A stretch of DNA of 64,000 nt, from contig CM030358.1 in the NCBI GenBank assembly GCA_017893485.1, forward strand, positions 153,704,706-153,768,705, given 5' to 3'. Shown here piece by piece: positions 56,303 through 64,000 of this stretch. This DNA comes from Hemerocallis citrina. Taxonomy: Eukaryota > Streptophyta > Magnoliopsida > Asparagales > Asphodelaceae. The translations under genes were made by a program, and so were the position numbers. A model generated the notes under the pieces. That model was not told the DNA's origin. It did not search any database and worked only from the letters and a program-made list of their open reading frames with translations. Numbering within the stretch: the stretch's first letter is position 1; each line of letters starts with the position of its first letter.

Positions 56303-57361
56303 TCAATCTTCATCATCTTCATCTTGGTCATCATGAGAGGGAGGAGGAAATTGAATGGTGAATATGTGGGTAAGATGAGAAATATTTGACTCAAGAACAT
56401 CTTGAAGATCCATGATATAATTGACAGCATGATAAATACTGCGAGGATCATCAAAATCTGCTCGAGGACGAGAGGAACTAGAAGCATAAGACCGACGAGC
56501 TGAAGTAGCTAAAGGAACAGGAGGGGAAGTCCTAGAAGTAGACCTAGGTGGAGAAGAGAGAAGCTTCATGCGTGCTAAACTTGCACGATTAAAAGACTCA
56601 TAATGATTTACTACATTGGTCTCTGCATTGAGATCGACAACATAAGCACAAAAGACTTGAGTAAGAAGGGCACCAAAAGGAAGAAATGAAGTATGAGCCT
56701 TATGAAGCCTAGAAAAGATGATACGACACCAATTTATATTAATTTTGTCGAATATTGCATAAACAGCTTGTTGTAACTCCATGGAATACTGATCATAACT
56801 CCCTGTTTTGGGAATGATGTTGTATGATAGTATGCGAGCAACAAGTTTTGCAACAGGGGTAATAGACCTATTTGACATAGGGGGTCCATGATTTGGCAAA
56901 TAAATTTTAGATAAAGTGGTGGCATCATCCATCTCAATTTCTCCTAAGTCAAGCCCTTCATTATCTAAACCCAAAATAAGGTTGATTCTTTCGAAGGTGA
57001 GTTTCATCTTCTTATTTTTGACAGAGGTACAGATGAAAATCTCACTACCATCATCCGATTGGACAACCTTCATATTTGTATAAAACAAATAGATGAATTG
57101 AGGGTAGTAGTAGGGTTGATTTTCTAAAGACAAAAACTCATAAAGACCACAATGTTGAAACAAAGACATGAGATTAAACCTATCAAGATCGAAAAAATTT
57201 ACAAACCGACCCGGAAAAATCATAATGAAACATATTATGTACCATTTTTCAACAAGGTCGGGACTTATAAGATATTGGATATAGTCCCTAGAAGATGAAC
57301 CCTCCTCTACATGAGATGTTTTTGATCTCTTAGGAGCCATAAGAAACAAAACTTTCAACAA
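56303..57361 (-). CDS. Extra 3' frame of the SIRE-type element (unknown function)
   Basis: It is 352 codons and uninterrupted, unlike gag and pol. The middle (YYPQFIYLFYTNMKVV, KMKLTFERINLILGL, PKTGSYDQYSMELQQAVYAI) resembles the 'putative plant transposon protein' type domain found in retroelement-derived plant sequences; I recall this by pattern only. The C-terminus is Ser/Arg-rich (RSTSRTSPPVP) and ends with an acidic DDQDEDDED. It lies between pol and the polypurine tract, where related SIRE elements carry an env-like frame. I see no signal peptide and no clear membrane anchor, so I do not call it env. The start could be the second methionine, MAPKRSKTSHVEEG. Confidence 0.7.
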   Translation of the reverse strand: MLKVLFLMAPKRSKTSHVEEGSSSRDYIQYLISPDLVEKWYIICFIMIFPGRFVNFFDLDRFNLMSLFQHCGLYEFLSLENQPYYYPQFIYLFYTNMKVVQSDDGSEIFICTSVKNKKMKLTFERINLILGLDNEGLDLGEIEMDDATTLSKIYLPNHGPPMSNRSITPVAKLVARILSYNIIPKTGSYDQYSMELQQAVYAIFDKININWCRIIFSRLHKAHTSFLPFGALLTQVFCAYVVDLNAETNVVNHYESFNRASLARMKLLSSPPRSTSRTSPPVPLATSARRSYASSSSRPRADFDDPRSIYHAVNYIMDLQDVLESNISHLTHIFTIQFPPPSHDDQDEDDED

Positions 57362-58088
57362 AAAGAGGGAAGGAAGTATACCAGCAAAGATACTCTAGAA
57401 AAAAACTTCAAGTGGACTTGAACACTACAAGAAATCAGAGGAGTTGGATCTTCACAAGACTGGAAATTGACAGCAATAGCAACAGAAGCAGCAACAGTCG
57501 ACTTATCTTCTTCAGATCTGGGAGATAACGATAAGGTAAAAGTGAAAGGAAGGGGGTAGGTTTAGGGTTTTTACACAGAAATGTATGGCTGAGATCAAAG
57601 AGAGGGATAGCAACGACTTAGATATGGTCAAAGAACAGTAACAAGGTGAACAGTCGCCTCAAAAGATGTGCCAAAATTCGAATTAAGAAAACTGATTCGC
57701 GACAGCCGACTGGTATTAAGGGGCCTTGCTTGCATTGCATTCGTTAAACGGTAGCTTTCGCGCCCTTCCTGCCTGCTGAAATTGATGTGAATGATCGTGT
57801 CTTCGACATCCTATTCAGTCTGATTAGATATGTCATTGACAAAAATCTGTTCTGTCTCTGTTTTCTTTTTCGGATTCCGAGGATGAGCCGGCTGATCCTA
57901 ACATAATTTGTTTGACTTAGTCGAGAGTCAAAATAGAAAATTGAACATAATATTAATACAACTGGTCAGTCGACTGGGTACTATTCACAGTCGACTGTTC
58001 AGAGCATAAAACTTAAAACAAAAAATTAAAAAAAATAAAATACTTGCCAGTCGAGAACAATACTTGTAAGTCGACTTACTAGAAAAAT
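57362..58088. other. Noncoding spacer between pol and the extra frame
   Basis: There is no open frame of note. AGTCGACT palindromes occur at about 57498, 57965, 57989 and 58067. Confidence 0.6.
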
Positions 58089-59410
58089 TCAAGAAACATC
58101 ATGAAAACTACAAATCCCTAGTTCTCTTCTTAAGGTGATAAAGGTGTCTTCCTTAAGAGGTTTGGTAAAAATGTCAGCTACCTGTTTATCAGTAGAAATA
58201 AAGTCTAAAGAAATGTCTCCCTTCAAAACATGATCACGTAAAAAATAATGTCGAATATCAATATGTTTCGAACGTGAATGTTGAATCGGATTTTTAGATA
58301 AGTTAATGGCACTAGTATTATCACACATTATTGAAGGTTTTTCAAATGAAATACCTAGTCTAATAAAATTTGTTTCATCCACAAAATTTGGGCACAAGCC
58401 AAACTTGCAGCGATATATTCAGCTTCTGTAGTAGATAGGGATACCGAATTTTGCTTCTTACTGCACCAAGATACTAGTGAATGTCCCAAACAGTGACATG
58501 TCCCACTAGTGCTCTTGCGGTCAGTTTTACTACGGGCAAAATCCGCATCACTATATGACAGAAGTTGAAAATTGTCGGTGGGTGGATAAAATAGACCGTA
58601 ATCTAACGTGCCTTTAATATATCTTAAAATGCATTTCACAGCTTTTAAGTGAAACTCTTTAGGACTTGACTGATATCTAGCACACAGACATACACTAAAC
58701 ATAATGTCCGGTCTACTAGCAGTTATATATAAGAGTGAGTCAATCATACCTCGATAGAGTTTCTGATCGACACTCTTACCTAATTCATCTTTTTCAAGGG
58801 TAGTGGTAGTAGCCATAGGTGTGGTCTTACTACTCGTGCTATCCATGTTAAACCGTTTAAGTAATTCCTTAGCATATTTTCCTTGATTAATGAATATGTC
58901 ATTATGTGACTGCTTAATTTGTAGTCCAAGGAAATAATTGAGTTCACCCATATGACTCATCTCAAACTCGTTTTTCATGGTGTTAGCAAACTCTTGTCAT
59001 AGATCAAAATCAGTAGAACCGATAATTATGTCATCAACATATATTTGTATGATTAAAATATCATTCTTAATTTTTCTAATAAACAAAGTAGTATCTATTT
59101 TACCTATTTCAAACCCTGTTTCTAAAAGAAAAGTCTTCAATCGATCATACCAAGCACGAGGTGCTTGTTTAAGACCGTATAAAGCCTTTTCCAATTTAAA
59201 AACGTGGTTTGGGAATTGTTCATGTTCAAAACCTGGTGGTTGTTTAACATAAACATCTTCCTCTATAAACCCATTAAGAAATGCACTTTTAACATCCATT
59301 TGAAAAAGTGTAAAATTCATAAAACAAGCAAAAGATAATAAGATACGAATTGATTCTAATCTAGCAACAGGAGCATATGCCTTCTTCTTGATTATACCCT
59401 TGAGCAACTA
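58089..59410 (-). pseudogene. pol: Reverse transcriptase and RNase H of the SIRE-type element
   Basis: RT motifs are FQMDVKSAFLNGFIEEDVYV, LYGLKQAPRAWYDRL and YVDDIIIGSTD. The RNase H has SYSDADFARSKTDRKST, LSTTEAEYIAAS, SKHIDIRHYFLRDHV and KQVADIFTKPL. Frame breaks lie near 58980 and 58360. Confidence 0.92.
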
Positions 59411-59499
59411 GTCTAGCTTTGTTCCTAACAACTTGTCCTGATTCATCTAACTTATTCTTGAATACCCATTTAATACCAATTATAGTGTGATCAGGAGGT

Positions 59500-61190
59500 C
59501 GTGGAACTAAATCTCATACATCATTCCTTATGAATTGGTTTAACTCATCTTGCATGGCATTCATCCAAAATTCATTCTCACACGCTTCTTGTATATTCTT
59601 TGGTTCAAAATCCGACAAGAAAGCTGTGTGAGATATCATGTTAACATGTGATCTCGTCTGAATACCATGTGAAATGTCACCAATTATTAAATCATGAGGA
59701 TGATCTCTAACTTCAACAAAAGATTTTGGTAAAGTTGGAGACATCACAACAGGATTAGTCGACTTAACAAGTCCATCAGTCGACTGATTTACAGCAGTCG
59801 ACTTGACTTTCTTATCGGTCGACTTATCCGCAAGACAAGTTTGTTCTAAAGATGTAATTACTTTATCTAAGGGTGATGAATTAGTTTCATCATCTTCAAT
59901 TAAAGTCGATGAAGACAGAGATTCATCAAATGCAACACGCATGGATTCTTCAATAGTCATTGTTGACTTATTGAAGATTATATATGCTTTACTCCTATTT
60001 GAGTATCCTACAAAGATACCCTCATTAGATCTAGGATCAAACTTATCTAAACTATCCTTAGTGTTCAGAATAAAACACTTACATCCAAATATTTTAAAGT
60101 AAGAGACCTTAGGAATTCTATCAAAAAATAGCTCATAACATGTTTTCTTTAGCTTAGGCCTAATCAAAATTCTATTTAAAACATAACAAGCTGTAGCAAC
60201 GGCTTCAGCCCAAAAATACTTAGGTAAATTGCTTTCAACAAGCATGGTATGTGTACATTCTTGTAAAGTCCTGTTCTTCCTTTCAACCACTCCATTTTGT
60301 GGTGAAGCTCGCTCTAGGAAATGCAAATGAATGAGTTATACCATTCTTGTCCCAATATTCTGCAAACGTTTCATTTTCAAATTCTTCACCATGATCACTT
60401 CTAATAGTGACTATGGTTAGAGACTTTTGATTTTGAATTCGTTTACAAAAATTAGCAAATTCTTCAAAAGCATCATTCTAATGTTTTAAAAAGACAGTCC
60501 AAGCGAATCGTGAAAAATCGTCTACTAAAACAAATACATACCTACTTTTATTTAAAGAAGCAACTCTAGTAGGGCCAAATAAATCCTTGTGAATTAATTC
60601 GAGCGGCCCACTAGTAGAAATTAATTCTTTTATTTTAAAAGTAGATTTAATTTGTTTACCTAGTTGACATGCATCACATAACTTATCCTTTTTAAAGGAT
60701 AGTCTTGGCAGCCCTTTAACTAGGTTGTACTTAGACAATTTAGAAAGATTTTTCATATTCACTTGGCCAAAACGTCTATGCCAAAGCCAAGAATCATTAT
60801 TAGAAGCTACTAAGTAAAAATCATTCGAAAACTCATATGCTTTTAAACACAATTCATAAATGTTATTTTTTCTAAAACCTTGAAAAATTATATTTTGCAT
60901 GGTAGAATCATAAATTAAATATGCATCTTTTTCAAACATGATTTTATAATCCTTATCACAAAGTTGGACAATACTTAACAGGTTATGCTTAAGTCCACTA
61001 ACTAATAAGACATCTTCTATAGAGGGGTTAGTGTGCTTACCGACCATACCAATTCCTATGACATTTTCTTTATTGTTGTCACCAAATGTAATTGTTCCTC
61101 CATCAATGTTTTGTATGGAAGATAGGAGGTTGGCATGACCAGTCATGTGCTTTGAGCATCCGCTGTTAAGTATCCAACGATCTCTCTTAG
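59500..61190 (-). pseudogene. pol: Protease and integrase of the SIRE-type element
   Basis: The protease site reads WILNSGCSKHMTGH: the catalytic aspartate of the DSG motif is asparagine. The integrase zinc finger (WHRRFGQVNMKNLSKL, CDACQLGKQ) is followed by HKDLFGPTRV, and after a stop near 60478, by SPQNGVVERKNRTLQE. Frame changes separate the segments. The end carries KST/QST repeats encoded by AGTCGACT sequences (59750-59830). Confidence 0.88.
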
Positions 61191-61481
61191 GTACCTATAA
61201 AATATTCAATGTGAATATGGTACCCTTTTTATTGGGTCCAAAAAAGATTAGTTTGTGGGAAACCAAACCCATGATGAGTTTGATTTTCCACCGTGAGCAG
61301 AAATAAAATTAGCAGAATTACATACATTATGCATATATGAATTAATATAAGCAATTCTATCTTTCGAACTCAGGTTGACTGGAACCCATACATATTTGCT
61401 CTATCCAGTCGACTTTACAACACCTTTCAGTCTACTTTTACTATTATTTAGTCGACTGGGAGGTATTATAGGTCGACTTAT

Positions 61482-63074
61482 CTAAGGTATTTGTCTCGTT
61501 GAATGAGACTCAGTACCTCTGGACAGGCGACTGGTGGATGGGTGCAGTCGACTTGTCTGAACTTTAGATTTGCCTTTATCATGAAAACTTATAGTTTTAG
61601 GCTTTTCAAAAAACTCATAAAGTTTATGCTTAACACTGAAAATAGATACAGGTTTATTTACACTAGTGTTCTTAGAAGAATGAGATTTTTCAAGGGACTT
61701 TTTAAAACCAAGTCTAAACTTTTGACTAGATTGTACTTGATTTTGAAGAACATCATTTAAATTCTCTTTTTCTTTATTAAATTTAGATACGTTCTTGGAT
61801 ATCTCTTCATAATTTTTCTTTAGAGACTCAAGATCCATATCTAAACTAGAAAGACGAGAATTTAAAGATTTTACTTCTTTATCAAGGTTAAGATTCTCTT
61901 GAGAAAGTGTTTGATTAACTTTCTCTAATTTCTTAACTCTAATCTTTTCTTTTTTAAGTTCTTGAAAAATTTCATTGAAAGCATCAAGTAAATCATTAGA
62001 ATCATACTCATTAATAACTTGATTTTGAGACGCCATAAAATACACGTTTGCAACCTCGTTTGTCTAATCAATTTCTTCTTCTGACGAAGAATCACTGTCA
62101 TTCCAAGTTGCTTGGTATGCCTTTTTGTTCTTCACGAACTTGTTCTTTGTGTACTTGTCCTTTTTGAAGTTGGACGCCTTTCCTTTAGATTTTGTGTTCT
62201 CTAGTAGGCAATCCTTCTTTATATGACCTATCTTGTTACACCTGAAACAAGTTGGAGGTTCATTAGATTGCTTAGATTTTAAATTAAACTTACCTTTTCT
62301 TAGGAACTTTTTGAACTTTCTCATGAACATGGCAATCTCTTCCTCATCTTCTTCTTCATCCTCGGAGTCCGACATGGCTTTGAATGCTAATGTCTTCTTC
62401 TTTGATTGTTGTGGTTCGGCATCCTTCTTGCGCTCTACAAGTTGTACCTCATAAGCCATAAGATTTCCCACAAGATTCTCAAGAGAAAGTTGTGTTAAAT
62501 CATTGGCCTCTTCTATGGCGGTGGTCTTCTTCTCCCATTCGGGGGTTAGTGCACGAAGTACCTTTCTCACCATCTCGGCTTGAGTGTATGTCTTTCCAAG
62601 TGCCACAAGTGAATTTGTAATGTCTGTGAACCTTGTAATCATCTTGGACACATTCTCATTCTCCTTCATGCGGAACATTTCAAACCTGTGAACAAGAATA
62701 GATATTTTAGATTCTTTCACTTTATTTGTTCCTTCATGAGTTACCTCGAGTGTGTGCCAAATTTGATGTGCGGTTGTTGCATTGGACATACGGTAGAACT
62801 CCTCCTTTGTAAGGGTACAAAATAGCACGTTCATCGCCTTTGCATTGTTCATTGTTTGGTTCTTCATGTTGTCGTTCCATTGTGCATATGGAATGGTAGG
62901 AGCGGTGTACTTGGTCTCCGTCGTGTTCCATATTTCATAGTTGATGGACTGAAGGTAGATCTTCATTCTACACTTCCAATAGTTATAATTGGTTCCATCG
63001 AAGAGATGTGGCCTTTGTGTAAATTGGCCTTCATGGTATTGATTTGCATTAGAAATAGTTGCCATTGCACTCAA
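61482..63074 (-). pseudogene. gag: gag of the SIRE-type element
   Basis: The first 336 codons hold the copia gag core (FDGTNYNYWKCRMKIYLQSI) and the zinc knuckle CFRCNKIGHIKKDC, with an acidic stretch EDEEEDEEEIAMF. A TAG stop after SSSEEEID interrupts the same frame, which continues as NEVANVYFMASQNQ and a coiled coil (about 61730-61990, KKEKIRVKKLEKVNQTL). Without the stop it would be one gag of about 530 residues. Confidence 0.88.
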
Positions 63075-63078
63075 TCAG

Positions 63079-63090
63079 GCTCTGATACCA
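63079..63090 (-). other. Primer binding site (initiator tRNA-Met)
   Basis: Minus strand TGGTATCAGAGC follows the LTR end after two bases. Confidence 0.95.
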
Positions 63091-63092
63091 AG

Positions 63093-64000
63093 TGTTGGAT
63101 CCTGTAGGCAAGGCAAGAAATACTAGAGGGGGGGAGGGGTGAATAGTGTTTTATAAAAAATAATTGCGGAATTGAACTTTTCTTCTGACCAGTCGACTTG
63201 AAAAGAGAAATCAGTCGACTGGGGCGACAGTTAGGAAGAGTATTTTAAGACGAGTCTGATCAGTCGACTTGTAGAAGAGACCGTCGACTTACCAGACAAG
63301 TTTTCAGAGAGAAAGTAGTACAAGTCTGACCAGTCGACTTACAAATTGACACAGTCGACTGTCCAGACAAGTTTCACAGAGAACTTAAAAAGCAAGAAAA
63401 TGAAATGCAAGTTCAAAGAGATACAACCACAGAGTACACACGATGTATCATGGTTTGGTCATCCCGACCTACATCCAGTCCCTAAGCAACCCACTTGAGA
63501 TTTTCCACTATTCTTGAAAAAATTACAAGAATACCCTGCGGCGTTAGACAACAACCTTGTCCAACCCGTAGTCCTTTCTCACAACTAGATAAAGCAACCC
63601 ACTCTTCCACCAAGAGTGAAAACCTGACTATACACCCTAGATCCCTACTCTCCAACCGAGAGGAACCACTCTCACAACCCGAGAGTGAAGAACAACAACA
63701 AAAAGTTTACAATCAACCTATAACCTTGTTGTGAGAGTGATTTTATGCGTGGCTATTAGGTCAACTTCCGAAATCTATCTAAAACAAAATCACTGTTATG
63801 CTAGAATGATTTCAGAGAACCAAGACTTAGAAAGTGAATGCTTTTGAATGCTTTTTATTGTTAAAACCAAAAGCTTAAGAACTTGAGAAACAAAAAGCTT
63901 GGAAATGAGTTGTTAACCTTTTCCAAGTGATTTTAACACTTTATTTATAGAGTTGGAATCACTGGACATTGAGAAGCAGTTGTACCAACTGTCAACCAAC
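63093..64000 (-). repeat. 5' LTR of the SIRE-type element (partial)
   Basis: It corresponds to 54431-55340 of the other LTR with small differences (for example CAGTCGACTGG for CAGTCGACCGG). About 600 bases are missing beyond the window end. Confidence 0.93.

Larger units (their letters stand above)
54431..64000 (-). mobile_element. SIRE/Maximus-type Ty1/copia element, 5' LTR cut by window end
   Basis: On the minus strand the order is 5' LTR (from beyond 64000 to 63093), tRNA-Met primer site, gag, protease, integrase, RT, RNase H, an extra frame, polypurine tract and 3' LTR (55938-54431). The long LTR, the gag with coiled coil, the AAAAAGGGGGAGAA tract and the extra 3' frame are features of SIRE/Maximus elements. 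The two LTRs look about 95% alike where I compared them by eye, so the insertion is fairly young. It interrupts the LINE. Confidence 0.93.

Noticed and set aside
56303..57361. Envelope protein of the SIRE-type element
   Set aside because: I see no signal peptide, no transmembrane anchor and no cysteine pattern. Position alone is not enough, so I left the function open.

Overview
This is a piece of a plant nuclear genome. The only host gene I can support is a complete, intron-rich SSRP1 (the HMG-box subunit of the FACT histone chaperone) on the minus strand. Most of the rest is transposable elements inserted into one another. The SSRP1 protein, the lineages of the elements and the canonical GT-AG introns all point to a flowering plant with a repeat-rich genome. 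I cannot name the species.

Layout. 1-5964: the 5' part of a decayed Tat-lineage Ty3/gypsy element (minus), with its 5' LTR at 5362-5964. It is inserted in a truncated long LTR (5965-6308), which is itself inserted in a gag fragment of an old Ty1/copia element (6309-7656). 7657-18638: a solo LTR (copy A, perfect 5-bp target duplication ATCAA). It carries two further solo LTRs of the same family, B at 8783-11775 (minus, duplication TTGAT) and C at 15029-18411 (plus, duplication GGTAA), and a PIF/Harbinger-type MITE (12686-13683). With the insertions removed, A is about 3.6 kb, close to B and C. 18644-19270: more of the old copia element. 19928-20299: a short Helitron. 20364-24780: a nearly full-length Tnt1-like copia element (minus) that has lost its 3' end. 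24781-26100: no recognised gene.

26310-40828: SSRP1, 16 coding exons that I could join with GT-AG borders and matching phases into an uninterrupted 645-codon frame. Its five largest introns hold a tRNA-derived SINE, two Helitrons, a Mutator-type MITE, hAT-type MITEs and a nested palindromic MITE. Its promoter side has a run of 37 G and then a 0.77-kb inverted-repeat MITE, followed by a PIF/Harbinger element (42029-42939).

43200-54430: an L1-type LINE (minus), split by two more long solo LTRs (44998-48689 minus, 49605-52956 plus) of a family related to A-C. 54431-64000: a SIRE/Maximus-type copia element (minus), inserted in the LINE. It has gag, a decayed pol, an intact extra 352-codon frame downstream of pol, a polypurine tract, a complete 3' LTR and part of its 5' LTR.

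As a whole, six copies of long LTRs occur without any matching internal region, which suggests frequent LTR-LTR recombination. The element coding regions are decayed, several of them by stops that look like C-to-T changes, while SSRP1 is intact. No bacterial features (operons, CRISPR, ribosome binding sites) are present, and I saw no tRNA or rRNA gene.
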